From NCBI GenBank assembly GCA_030141605.1, contig JAQGDQ010000106.1, positions 186,001-250,000 on the forward strand: a stretch of DNA of 64,000 nt, read 5' to 3'. Positions 46,201 to 57,359 of this stretch are shown piece by piece. Below the pieces are notes generated by a model. The model searched no databases, was not told the DNA's origin, and saw only the letters and a list, made by a program, of their open reading frames with translations. Each line of letters starts with the position of its first letter. The stretch's first letter is position 1. The DNA comes from Tubiluchus corallicola (Eukaryota; Priapulida; Priapulimorpha; Priapulimorphida; Tubiluchidae). The translations under genes were made by a program, and so were the position numbers.

Positions 46201-49200
46201 CAGAGTGAGTCTATTAAGTGGCGCCCACTGTATCTGGTCTTTAACTAGTACACTTGAACAATTTAACATTTAATGGATGGTATTTTTATTCTCTGCAGGA
46301 TGAAGAACATGAGCGATTGCTGAAGCAGCTTACAGAGACAACTAGAGAATTAGAGGAAGCTCGTATAGAGAAAGCTGATACTATCAATCGCCTTTACAAG
46401 AGTCTTGAAGAGAGTCAAAATCAGTACAGAGAATTACTTGAAAGTAGTAAGTTCCGTTGGCCTGTAGTTTTATGCTTTTGAGCTTAAAAATAGCTCAAAA
46501 CATTTGCACTCAGTTTGTTCATTTTCCACAAATTAAGTTATGTGTTTGATCCAAACCAGGTTGTATCAAATACTTTAAAGCTGCGCTGCCGATTCTCTGC
46601 GAAGCGATTAGAATTACTGGAGAAAAAGCAAGTCAGTAATGTGTCACATTGTTATTAATCTTGCTGGCAGATTCCTTCACTACTAGCAACAACGAACAGC
46701 AGCATAAAAAATTATTCTCCTTAGGTTATTCACAAGATCTTGATTCTGTTTTCATGGGGACTTGTTTGTGTAATTATTATCATCGGCATCATTATCATCA
46801 TTATTACATTTTTATAAACTGTGTGAGTTTTCTCTGAGAACTCCTTGCCTTTCTCTGAAAACACATTTAAATTTGATCAAAGCTGCTGAGTCAAACAGGT
46901 TATTTTTCAAACATTTGGAAAAGGTAGCTTTCATACATAGCTCTCTCTATGAAATACAGTTTACCTTTTGCACATTTAACATTCATTTCTAATTTTTTAT
47001 TTATAGCTAATGTAGGCGAACTCAATCGTTTGAAAAACGACTTATATCGCTGTGACACTGATAAGAAAACAGCTGAGGAGAAGCTTGGAGTTTTACAGGT
47101 GTGTTTGCAATCTGCACTGAACATTATTTCATGCAGTCGAACATAACTTCCATGGTTTCAGTTTTGACTAATTGTGGTTGGTAAAACACAATAAGCAAAG
47201 CTATTTTCAGCATCATTTCTCATGACTTACCCACATTATTTCTGCATTAAAATTCTAGTGTTTTTAGCCACATTTAGTGTTTTTAGTGTTTTTAATTATG
47301 TGTGATATGTGTGAATGATATGTTTGCTTTCTTAGATTGTTTTTGCACTGTATACTATGTACCATAGGTGATTTTCGAAAGTTAAGGAAGTAGCTCTTAA
47401 GAAGTTGGTATGTTCTTGTTGTTGGTAGAAGTGAATGCTGAAAGTAAACCAAGTTGGGTTTAATATCTCTTGTTATTTTAGAATGATGTTACAGAACTCA
47501 AGGAACATCTCGGATTGTACGAGTCTGCTGCTAAATTGGGGGTGCTTAGTTATCGACAAAAGAGCAATCTAAGTTCTGTGAAGAAGACACTGGATTATTC
47601 CACTCCTGTTTTCAATAGGTATACTACGATGGTTACATCTTCTGCTTTACTAGCCGATGCCAGTATTCACTGTGACTCATTTGATAGTTATTTTGCCTTG
47701 GGTGCTCACATCACTTTTATTACTGTCCCGTCTTCTCAATCAAATAAGCAGTTGGTTAGCTGCCCTGCAATGTGATTTTTTTTTCAGAATTTTGTGCGTG
47801 TCATCTATTAAATATATATACAAAGCTAAAGGTGCATGCAGAATTACAAAACAATGCAAATTGCTTCTTTTTTTCCTAATTGTCACAGTGTACGTATGAC
47901 TTCATTTCCAATTAAGCATAATAACTTTATTTCAAATTCAACAACATGGCAAATTTCATATGTTTTCAAGTCACTTGATTAATAAGTATTGTTGCCCGGT
48001 GTTTAAATAATTTTTTTCAACTATGCCTGAATTCAAAATGCCTTTTTCTGCAGAATCTGTGGCATATCGTAGCATTTGGTGGCTATTTAGTGGAGAAATT
48101 ATTTTGCGTGATAGTTTATTATAAAAATATACATGTAACGTTTTAAGAAAATGAGATTTAAAAAATTTTTAGTAGGCAAGAAGAAACTACAAATGACAGT
48201 TTATCAAACAAGATGGTACATGACTTGAAGCACGAGCACGAGAAATTGCTTTTAGCAATGAGCACCAAACGTTCGCAGATGTCATTGTTACAGTCAGAGC
48301 TAGATGCTGCTAAACAGCAACTGTTGGAAACATCTGAAAATGTGATTGGTTTAACAAATCATATAAAACAGATGGAGGTAAGTGATTGCACTGTTATACA
48401 AATGAAATATACACATTTAGAAATTTGTAACAACCATTGTAAATGTCTGGCAAGAAGTTAAAATATTTTTGGAATCATACTAGTTAGGTCACTAATTCGT
48501 AATCCTGTGCTTGTTTTAAGTTTCAACATATTTCGACCATAATACCCTGAGGAAAAAGAATATTCCTTTAGGAAAAGGCACCATTTATGGGGCTTGGAAA
48601 ATCTCATCAAGCATCAAACTACAACCTTTAAGATAGCAGGAAGCAAGGTTTAACCATAAAAAGAATAACTCTGACTGTGGCTATTTGCATTTTGTACAGT
48701 GTAAAACAAATTCTTGTGAGTGTTTTGTTTAATTGTGTGCTGAACATGGAGTGTACACCACCAACAATATTCCTTATTTTTGGTTCATTACCTGATCACA
48801 TCCATGCATAATATCTAAATACTTCATTTTAGTATAAATTCAGAATGATCAAAATCGTTGCTAACATCCACAAAAGGTTGAAAAATATTTTATATCTAAT
48901 TTGATAGTTAGTTGACTGTTTACCGATAAACATTTTTCCACAATGTTTTCACAAAAATTGAGCTAATATTAGGAAAAAATAATACTAGCGTGAGATCTCA
49001 TAAAGAACTGGTCTATGTAATAAATAAATTTGTCGTTCTGTACAGTGCTTTCTGCTTATGAGATTATAATTTAAATCTGTAATTTGTATGTCAAGGAGTT
49101 AGTTATATTCAATGTATAGAAGTTTTTGTGATGTAGCCCGAAGCATATTAGACTAACCTTAAAACAATGGCAGAAATATAATATTGTTTACTCATTGAAA

Positions 49201-52200
49201 ACAATATTTTTATCTAAATAACAAACCGCATAGCATCCCTTTTACTATACTGCCCAGAATAAATTTATAGTTTAGAATGATTATTAGCTAATTAATCAGA
49301 AGCCTTATTTACAAAGTTCTATATTGCTTGTATGGCTTATTTACAGGAAGAGCTAAAGGATAAGAATAAGGAGATTGATGAACTCAAAAACAATAGAGGG
49401 ACGAGAGAAGAGCAAAGATTGAATGTGAAAATTACTTCATTAGAATCAGAAGTAGATAAACTACTGCGGGACAAAGATGTAAGTACAGTAAGAGATATTT
49501 TAATGCAAATGTTTGCATTTGAAAATTAATTAAGAACCCTTAACTCGTTTGCTTTATCTGATTTACAGAATCTACCTGCAGTGTATTACACTCCTTACAT
49601 TGTACATTTGGATTTTTGTTTTTGTTTCTACAGTTATGTTTCAGAACAAGCTAGCAATGCCTAGGTAGTAACTAACTTCTTGTTTTTACCATAGCAGCAT
49701 TAAATCCTAAGTGCTTAACAGCCAGCACAGCACCCATTTAATAGTTTTCCTCATCACTAATTGTATGAAATTTTAAAACATGTAAAAAAAATCATTGATC
49801 AAGCCTTTGTTGAAATATGCAATTCTGATTTGTGAAACCTCCCTAGAAAGCATCAGTCAGTTTGTATCACTCAGTTTATATTCTAGGAGTTGGAGCAGAT
49901 GACAATCAAGTATAAGTTATTACAAGAGGATTTGCTTCAAAAACAAGAAGAATGGAAAGTTGAAAAAGAGGAACTTGTAGACATAAATGACAAAGAAAAA
50001 CAAAACAAAATCACAGCACTTGGTGAAGCAAAGAGCCAGCTAGATGAACTTCAAAAGGAACAGCTTGAGAAGGAAGAATTTTGTAAGAAGAAGGCTGACG
50101 AACGAGAAAAACAGTTGGAGAAAAAAGAGAATGAGTTGGAAATGATGTCAAAACAATTAAAAGAAGAGAAGGTGTCACAACAAAAATTAGCGAATAAACT
50201 GCAAGCAGCTGAGGAGAAATTTATAGAAGAAATGAATCAGAAAATAGCAGAACTCAGTCGGGAGAAAGATGAACTGTTAGAACAAAAGTTAGCAGAGTTG
50301 GCAGATGCAAAGAATGAGGAATTGAAAAAACAATTAGCTGAAAAAGATTCCACTTTTAAAGAGCAATTGAAAAAATTGGAATTGGAAACAGAGAATTCAT
50401 TGAAAGCGCAGTTATCAGCATTGGATAAGGAGAAGAAATGTGTATTGCAAGAACGGATGTCAGTAGTTAAAGCCCAGGAAGATACCAAATTCAGGAAATT
50501 GCTTGCAGAAATGGAGAAAAAGAAAGATGACTGGTGGAACAACAAATTAAAGATGGCAGAAGAAGAAAGGATGGAAACGTTCAAAGAGCAGTTGGCAACC
50601 ATGGAGAAACAAAAAGATGAAATGTGGAACAAAAAATTATCAGTGTTAGAAAAAGAGAAGGATCAGCAGTGGAGGAGGCGTATTGAATTGATGGAACAGA
50701 AAAAAAACAAATTGTTGACTGAAAAGCTGAAAAATATTGAAAATGAAAGAAACTCGTACTGGCAAGAAAAGTTTAGTTCACTGAAACAGCAGTTCGAAAA
50801 AGAACAACAACAGCATCAAGTGAAAGCAAATAGTCAAAATGAAGAATTCAAGTAAGTAGTCAACTAGTGTGTGCTCATTATAATTACTAATGCAATAAGT
50901 TAGTTTGATCATTTTTTGTCTTCCAGTTAAAAGTTTTGAATTAGGTTGGCTAAAGTTAGTAATAATTTATTGATTTTTCGAAGGCTGTAGATTACAGTCA
51001 AATGCAATGTACCATTAGGTCTTACACATTCAGTAGACAGCATTCTTTTTATCAGAAACATTATCCAGTAAAGTACAGATGATTTTGTCTAATGTAAAAT
51101 TATGTCATATTCTACAATATCAGAAATCTTTACATCAAATTAGCTACAGTGAAGTAATTTGTACTGTTCCATATAAATAATTCAGAAGACTGGGAGAGAT
51201 GCAATAAATAACAATGCATGTAAATCTGGTTGTACTGAATGCTCTCACTTTTTAAATTCGGTTTTTTTTGCATTGCAAAAAACAACAAAAATTTAATTTG
51301 ATCACAAAATGACAAAAATCATGCAACAAAATTGGATGACCATGGCACACCTGGGTTTTTATTAAATGGCAAGGGTTGATTAGTAAAAGTCACTAATGTG
51401 TCAGTATCCTTTTTTTTCTTGATGAGCTTAGTATAGAAGATGGTTTTTTAATGATATTCATGTTTTAGCAAATGGCAACAGGACAAAACAGCAATTCTAG
51501 CTAAGCTTGAGATGTTAACGAATCTGGCAAGTAATGCAGAAGCAATAAAGAAGAAAGATTTAGAAGAGCAAGAAGCAAGGCTGGTAGCTGAGTATCAACA
51601 GGTGCTTGATCAACAGGCAAAGCAACTAGGTGAAATGTTGAAGTCTGCCAGGACATCTGCTCTTCAACAGCAGGTATAGTTGGGCACTTTTTTGCTAATT
51701 TATCTAGTTCTGTATTTTTACCTCTGTGTAGCGAAACAGAATAGGCTTTGGTTCAGTTTAAAACCTAAAATATAAACTATAACAGTTTCAAATATTTGCT
51801 GCTTTACAAAACTTACTGAATACAAAATTGTTGCATCCCAAGTGTCTTCATTTCCATTACATTATTGTAGTTACATAGTGAGTCGATCATTTTTCCGAAG
51901 TAGCTGATTTCTTTATTGCTACTTCTTCATTCTTTGTTTTATTTTGCATACTGACAGATTTAATTTATTTTAATACATGTGAGATAAGATGGATGACAAT
52001 GATTCTTCTAATCTTTCCTCACTTGACGTATTAGACAAATTCTAAAATTGCTTTTTATGTCTTCTTTTTGGTGCCTTTCATTTACATTCTAGTGAAATCA
52101 CTTGATTGTCCATGTGACAATACTGTATCCATACATACAACAGAATCTGATTTATTTGTGATAGTTGATCATAGTCATATTAATAATTGTGCTGCAAACA

Positions 52201-53506
52201 AATTGTTTTGTCTTGCGCACTCACATTGGATCATCTTTGAGATCTTGATGCATAATATTACACCCTTCCAGACAGGCCATGCCAAGTTTTATGCACTCCT
52301 CACGAGGCTCAGGTATCTTAGACTGTCATGCTTTCTCACCCACAAATCAAAAAATCTGTGAAAAGCATATCAATGAATCTCATTTTAGAATGTAAATCAC
52401 TTGAATTTTTGGCTTTTCATCCACAACCATTATCTTTGGTTGAACTAGGTAGTGCAGATGTTCTTTTTTATTTTCATTGAACGAATTTATCACAGCTTAG
52501 GCTAGCAGCAGCTGAAAGAAATCAGGCACTGCTAGGTAATTATTCAGTGTTATTGTATTCTGTAAGTATGCCATATTCTAGTCAGAAATTTATATTCCAT
52601 TTATTATGTGTCATTTGAAAGTTATTAGGTGGCTTGCACCTAGTTTCTTTTTAAGCTGTAATTTTTCAGAAGTATACAATTATGCATATAGTGGAAAATC
52701 TTTTATTTTTAATTACTAGACTTAATTAAGTTATGCCATATTACTAAAATCAAAAGTTGAATCTCTTCAAAATTAAATTGATAAGTAATAAAAGACATTC
52801 AAGAAATCATAATGTTTAAACTGAGTTGACATTTAAACCTTCTGAAGTACACTCAAACGTAAGAGAATGCGTTGGTGGACATCCCACTAGAGGAGCTTAC
52901 AGAGCCCTAGCTGAATTGTGGAGTCTCACTCATCTCGTTCTGTACTCCTTGACAGTTCTGTTACCAGGTGGCCCATTTGACTTCTTTCAGTACATACATG
53001 TCGTATCATATGACATGATCATTTGCAGGAATTAGGTAACAAAGGTGACATTACTTCAAAAATACACAAAAGAATTTACTTGAAATAGCTAGCAGTTTGC
53101 ATTATGAACACAAATTTCATCACTATGAGATCTCATGCGGGTTTGGTTAATCATTTCCTTGTGCTATCTGTAATTACTATTGTATGTACATATTTAACCT
53201 GTTTGTGACAATCGGCATTTTAATTTGTTAAATTAGTGTAATTTTTTCTCTTAACCATTGAAGAAGAGTCAGAAAGAACAGTATGAGAAAGACATGGAAA
53301 CAGAAAAACGTCGTTATAATACTCTTCTGAGAAAAACTAGGGCTGCAGTTAAAACAACCATTGGAACACAAACGGTAAGTGTTTCACAAAGATTTATGTG
53401 AGAACGATTATGCGACTTGTGTGGTAGTTTTAATACCACTGTTTAATTTTGAATAATCCAGATTCTACTGCAACAAAATGCCAAACAAACAAATTTATAC
53501 AACTGA
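37256..53506 (+). CDS. CEP152: Centrosomal protein CEP152 (Asterless) orthologue, 17 exons
   Basis: Exons: 37256-37390, 40041-40228, 42326-42372, 42657-42971, 43081-43236, 43920-44059, 44781-44981, 46299-46446, 47007-47098, 47482-47618, 48176-48377, 49347-49478, 49887-50851, 51469-51673, 52496-52561, 53267-53374, 53462-53506. Phases join into 1093 residues. CEP152 is the pericentriolar scaffold that recruits PLK4 for centriole duplication. The acidic N-terminus (KKEKELQEVLTNAFDDLIEE), TDSMREIRLLTHKLSLSE, EKADTINRLYKSLEESQNQY and the hallmark LYESAAKLG (in exon 10) mirror vertebrate CEP152. Residues 230-1075 are nearly all coiled coil. Residues 732-937 form an unusual 15-residue repeat. It is shorter than human CEP152 (about 1700), closer to fly Asterless, and ends in a 14-codon exon. 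The exon 15 donor is set at 52562 because the nearer GT at 52536 breaks the frame. The exon 16 start (53264 or 53267) is uncertain. Confidence 0.9.
38640..39300. repeat. Dispersed repeat (AAATGGC family) in CEP152 intron 1
   Basis: 38675-38760 matches the reverse complement of 55610-55690 (shared ATATTGGATACTACCCTAAA-like block). 39190-39290 matches 57090-57180 in the same orientation (TTCGAATTCAGTGTAGCCGA-like block, then TTGATAAGRCTGG). Words like CCATTTTGAAAATGG recur. Origin and ends are unknown. Confidence 0.55.
45239..46230. mobile_element. Tc1/mariner-pogo type element in CEP152 intron 7
   Basis: The left end reads CAGTAGGCGCTGCTTAATAG. The right end, reverse complemented, reads CAGTGGGCGCCACTTAATAG. 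A TA dinucleotide flanks both sides (45237-45238 and 46231-46232), the target duplication of the Tc1/mariner/pogo group. The 992-bp interior has no intact transposase. A 93-codon minus frame at 45873-46154 has no recognised motif. Confidence 0.8.
50187..50804 (+). repeat. Coding 45-bp repeat: 15-residue coiled-coil units in CEP152 exon 13
   Basis: Fourteen consecutive units begin at residues 732, 747, 762, 777, 788, 803, 818, 833, 848, 863, 878, 893, 908 and 923. All are 15 residues long except the fourth (11). The first residue is L, M, F or W (W at 848, 878, 893, 923; F at 788, 833, 863). Position 5 is always hydrophobic (L/I/M/F). Position 8 is hydrophobic in 13 of 14 units and is often followed by E. 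Position 12 is mostly K or R. Some units are alike at DNA level, for example ATGGAGAAAAAGAAAGATGA and ATGGAGAAACAAAAAGATGA, which lie 90 bp apart. Confidence 0.85.
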
Positions 53507-53519
53507 CAAGTACAATAAT

Positions 53520-53525
53520 TTTATT
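53520..53525 (-). terminator. Candidate centrin polyadenylation signal
   Basis: AATAAA on the minus strand about 890 nt past the centrin stop. If used, the centrin transcript would overlap the CEP152 3' end. An ATTAAA variant lies near 53666. Confidence 0.3.
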
Positions 53526-53605
53526 GTGGAATACATTTGGAACAAGATATTTACAACACTGCAGGAATGTTATGAAAATGATACATAAATGTAATTATAA
53601 GCGAC

Positions 53606-53611
53606 AATAAA
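53606..53611 (+). terminator. Candidate CEP152 polyadenylation signal
   Basis: AATAAA 100 nt after the CEP152 stop codon at 53506. Inferred from position. Confidence 0.45.
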
Positions 53612-54417
53612 ACATTGCAGTTTTAATATTTTACAAATATGGAAGTGTCACATTTGTAGGGCAACATTTAATTGGTTTAAAAGGTGATTAAGTGTAGTGC
53701 ACAAAAAATAATTAAACAGAATATACATCCATATTATGAACAACAAATATGGCAATAAAGAATCAGTGGCAAGAATATGTAAATGCCAAGATTCTGGAGT
53801 TTTTTTTCTAAGTGCCCTGGGAATTAGAGGAAAGCAATAAGCTCGATTTTACTTGTAAGGAAATTTGATAAATCAAGGTGATTAATTTTTAGTGTGGCAC
53901 ATTTTCCTGTGCCAAGTTCATACAGTGCCACATTTTTCTGAATTTTTACTATCATTAGACTATTTTTAAACTAACTTGCACTATCATCACTTACCCGAAT
54001 AAACCTAACATTTAAAATTGCTAATGGTACTGTATCATTAAACATTTCGTTGTAAATACGATGCAAATGATACATGAAAGGGCACACTTTTACTTAAAAA
54101 ATATGCATAATATAAATAAGGGCTTGTAACTTCAGCCCCTTTTACCTGAGTTTAAACATATATTTAAAAATAAGAAGCCACAGAGCGTTAAATGTCAATT
54201 TGGAAATATGCAAATCAAAATCAATTGCAATGTTAAAGTGCATGTAATTTAACGTATACATTAATAAAAATAACTCGCTACAGTTAACTTAAACAGCCAA
54301 AAATATCAGCAAGCCAGGTAGACATAAGCAGTTAAAAGTGAAAATCTGATATAAGAAAATAGTGATCACAACAGATTTACAATTCTGAATATCAAAATGT
54401 GTATTTATAGTGCCTAT
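53612..54417. other. Shared 3' region between CEP152 and centrin
   Basis: AT-rich and non-coding. It is expected to hold the centrin 3' UTR (minus strand). No repeat or RNA gene recognised. Confidence 0.5.
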
Positions 54418-54912
54418 CTAGTACAGGCTTGTCTTTTTCATGATGCGCAGAAACTCATCCTCGTTAATTTCATTGTCTCCATCTCGATCTGCTTCCTCAA
54501 TCATCTCTTGCAGTTCTTCATCCGTGAGATTCTCACCTAATTCTTTGGCAACTCGCTTCAGATTTTTGAAAGAGATCTTTCCTGTTTCGTCATCATCAAA
54601 TAACTTAAATGCTTTTAAAATTTCCTCCTTTGAGTCTTTTTCCGCCATTTTGCTACTCATCAGAGTGAGAAATTCATTAAAGTCTATAGTTCCAGAACCG
54701 TCTTTATCAATCTCCGCGATCATTTTCTTAACTTCTTCTTTCTTTGGCTCAAATCCTAAAGCACGCATGGCTACTTTGAGTTCTTTGATATCAATCCTTC
54801 CAGAGCCATCTGTATCGAACAGATCAAAAGCTTCGCGAATTTCTGCTCGTTGTTCCTCAGTTAGTTCCAGCTTTTGCGATCCCTTTTTCCGTTGTGCTCC
54901 TGTACTTGCCAT
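54418..54912 (-). CDS. Centrin (CETN1/2 type), intronless
   Basis: The frame encodes 164 residues with four EF-hands. Loops are [36 protein letters not shown] and [12 protein letters not shown]. The third ends in Asn as in human CETN2, implying weak calcium binding. [20 protein letters not shown] and the terminal [11 protein letters not shown] are diagnostic of the centrin-2 group. Centrins sit in the centriole lumen and basal bodies, and also act in nucleotide excision repair with XPC and in mRNA export. The start MASTG at 54912 is chosen because it matches family N-termini; the frame opens at 54942 before a likely leader. Absence of introns suggests a retrogene, as for mammalian CETN1, but the frame is intact. 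The gene is convergent with CEP152. Confidence 0.97.
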   Translation of the reverse strand: MASTGAQRKKGSQKLELTEEQRAEIREAFDLFDTDGSGRIDIKELKVAMRALGFEPKKEEVKKMIAEIDKDGSGTIDFNEFLTLMSSKMAEKDSKEEILKAFKLFDDDETGKISFKNLKRVAKELGENLTDEELQEMIEEADRDGDNEINEDEFLRIMKKTSLY

Positions 54913-54951
54913 TGCTATGTGTTGTAGTAGTATATTGTACAAAGTACTAAC
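54913..54951 (-). promoter_or_regulatory. Centrin 5' leader preceded by a 3' splice site
   Basis: TCATTTTAATTTTTTAG on the minus strand is a strong acceptor, followed by a 39-nt leader to the ATG. This suggests a 5'-UTR intron or trans-splice site. If the gene is a retrocopy, such an intron would have been gained after insertion. Confidence 0.5.
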
Positions 54952-55429
54952 CTAAAAAATTAAAATGAAAATTATCAGTGTCGTAATTATTATGGCCAAT
55001 ACCATAATGTGGAGAGAGGGTTGCTGCAAGGTATCTTTCTTGATGAAAAATGCATTGTAAGAAGATATTTAACATTTTGGATTTACTACCAATGTCTACT
55101 TTATTGTCTTGAGACACATCAGCCATCAGAGATTTCCAGATCACTTACAAGAAATCGGTTGTCGGAACTTGCTTTATGCACATTGCCAAAATAGTTTAAT
55201 TTAAACTTAATTGCTTAAATAATCTATAATGTACATTAGCAAATTATTTTTAATATAACACATCATAAAGCCATAGCCAAGTAATACAACAATATGAAAC
55301 TAATGCATAATATAAGTTTTCAAAATTGTCAGAATAATCTTTAGAGTTATATAATCTTTCTGTAATCTCCATTTAACATTTAATCTTAATATAATATAAT
55401 CGCCAGATCTACATTTGTCTTGAAATTTT

Positions 55430-55800
55430 GAAAATGACACACTCCATTATATTCTGACTGACAAATTTCTAATGCTTAAAAACACCTATGACACCACCTA
55501 TTTAAGATTTCAAGATGGCTTCCAAAATGGTCGCATTCACTTGTGAACTACATTAGCTATATGGCATTGTCTGCTGGAGATAATGATAAGATGATGATAT
55601 TGAAGACATTGTATCTAAACACAGGTTTTAAAGATCAATCGTTTAGGGTAGTATCCAATATGGCCACCATTTTCAAAATGGCCTAAAAGATGGCTAGTTC
55701 ATAAAGTTATATCCCTGAAAAAGCCAGGGGTACTGAAAAAGCATCAGCTCTATCTGCAGTCCTTGCCAGTACTGGTTCTGTCCAAACTTAGCAGGGTAGT
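55430..55800. repeat. Dispersed repeat (AAATGGC family), copy 2
   Basis: Contains GATTTCAAGATGGCTTCC, GTATCTAAACACAGGTTTTA and TATGGCCACCATTTTCAAAA. Related blocks are at 38640-38780 (inverted) and 56690-57290. Confidence 0.55.
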
Positions 55801-55969
55801 ATTACTATTATTTATGTTGAACTGTAACAATATCAACACTATTATGTTTTCGCATCACATATGCAATATAACGTCTGTCCCATAAGAAAGGCTGCAGTAA
55901 GAAACAAACACTTCAAATCAGAATTTATGAATCCTGGTATATAAATGACATAGATAGCATTACTTCTAA

Positions 55970-56390
55970 AACAATCTGTCACACTCACCACCACAATTGC
56001 ACAGAGTTGTACAAACAAGACATGTTAGACACATTTACATAACCCATGGCATCCTTAGGCTGGCTGACAGCAACATTTAATAAGCTGTTGACATACTTGA
56101 GGTCTTAGTATCCAGTGTTGTTCCCATGTGGCCTAACAGTATCCTGCCGCTATACCTCACGTCTCATATGCTTCAATACTGTGGCAGTTTACCGAGGCAT
56201 TGCCTCCATTGAGCTTCCCTTTCTTGTACACAAGTCTGCGCTTTTTGCAAGCTGACACCAATATACTTTGTCACACAGGAGTACAACTAAATGTTCAAGC
56301 ACAGGCATGTACTCTTCAGTCAGCTGCTTATCTGTAGTAGTGTTTCTTATAGATAATGCTTCTGTTACCGGCATGTCATCTTTTTCCTCT
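55970..56390 (-). pseudogene. Relic of a repeat-borne gene with CXC (tesmin/TSO1-like) cysteine motif
   Basis: Read on the minus strand, 56390-56160 gives LEHLVVLLCDKVYWCQ, then TRKGSSMEAMPR, a stop, and TATVLKHMRRE. These resemble a protein often found in invertebrate repeats (VVLLYD..., KGRS.E.IPPT..AL..H.KRA). At 56025-55972 another frame gives TCLVCTTLCNCGGECDRL, a cysteine-rich CXC-like block. Stops and frameshifts mark it as dead. The family assignment is from memory. Confidence 0.4.
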
Positions 56391-56619
56391 CTCTGTCATT
56401 AGTATACTACCGAAATTAATATATTCGACTAGCAAAGGCCCCGCAAAATTTTTTGTATAAATACACTTATAATCAATAATATGCAAACATCCTACATAGT
56501 TCTCATTTATAATGCAAAGCCAGTAGCAGCTTTTACTGAATTAAAATTATAAGGTTATAAGCAGAGTATAATCGATGACGTCAGAACAATTGCCGTCGTT
56601 GGAGCTGTAGCCTCGTCGG

Positions 56620-56640
56620 TTTTATATATATATATATATG
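56620..56640. repeat. TA dinucleotide microsatellite
   Basis: A run of about ten TA units within repeat-rich intergenic DNA. Confidence 0.8.
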
Positions 56641-56689
56641 AAATTAATATGCGAAATTAATATATACGATATCAGATAAGTCAAAAATT

Positions 56690-57290
56690 AATTAATATGG
56701 CCACCATTTTCAAGATGGCTGTTGCTAGTGTTTAAAAATCATATCTTAGCTGCTATAGCAGAGAAACTGAGGATTCTGGTATCTACGTATAGGTTTTCAA
56801 TGGTAAGGAATCCATATCTGATGCTTAAAAACCAATGGCATCATTTCAATTAAAATTTCAAAGTGGCTACAAACTGCTTCTGCAGTATATCAGCTACGTT
56901 GCACATTCATGATGACTTTAGTATCTATATAAACAGGTTTTAAAGGTCATTGATTCAGTGTAGCATCCAAAATGAATATCATTTTTAAGGTGGCTGAAAG
57001 AATGACTGTCACTAGTTGTAAAGTCCATATCTTAGGCTGTACTAAAGTTTGGATGCCATGGGCCTTTCCCATGATTTTCGAAGCAGACAAAAGTTTTTTC
57101 GGATTCAGCACAGTCAAATTGATAAGGCTGGATTTGTTACCCACTTTTAGAACAAATGCCTGAAATTGCACTGAAACGCCAGTATTGCACTTTTCTGAAA
57201 ATCGTCTGAATAGTCTATTTTGGGAATTCAGTCCACTGAAATCATAAAAAATGTAGTTGGGAATTTTAGAAAAACTGAGGAACAAAAACT
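56690..57290. repeat. Dispersed repeat (AAATGGC family), copy 3
   Basis: Contains ATATGGCCACCATTTTCAAG, a TATAAACAGGTTTTAAAGGTCATTG-like block and GATTCAGCACAGTCAAATTG followed by GATAAGGCTGG. Related blocks occur at 38640-39300 and 55430-55800. Confidence 0.55.
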
Positions 57291-57359
57291 GACATGATTT
57301 AATACTCAAAAAACTAAATAAAAACCAGGATGACCAGAAAGAAAATCAAAACAGAAATA

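Noticed and set aside
50237-50632. 131-codon minus frame opposite CEP152 exon 13
   Set aside because: Low-complexity Ser/Phe/Asn translation of the antisense strand of a Lys/Glu-rich coiled coil.
52536-52541. Donor GTAATT after CTG CTA G in CEP152 exon 15
   Set aside because: It leaves a phase that makes exon 16 hit a stop. The GTAAGT donor at 52562 keeps the frame and is stronger.
54440-54955. 171-codon plus-strand open frame opposite centrin
   Set aside because: Antisense shadow of a highly conserved EF-hand protein.
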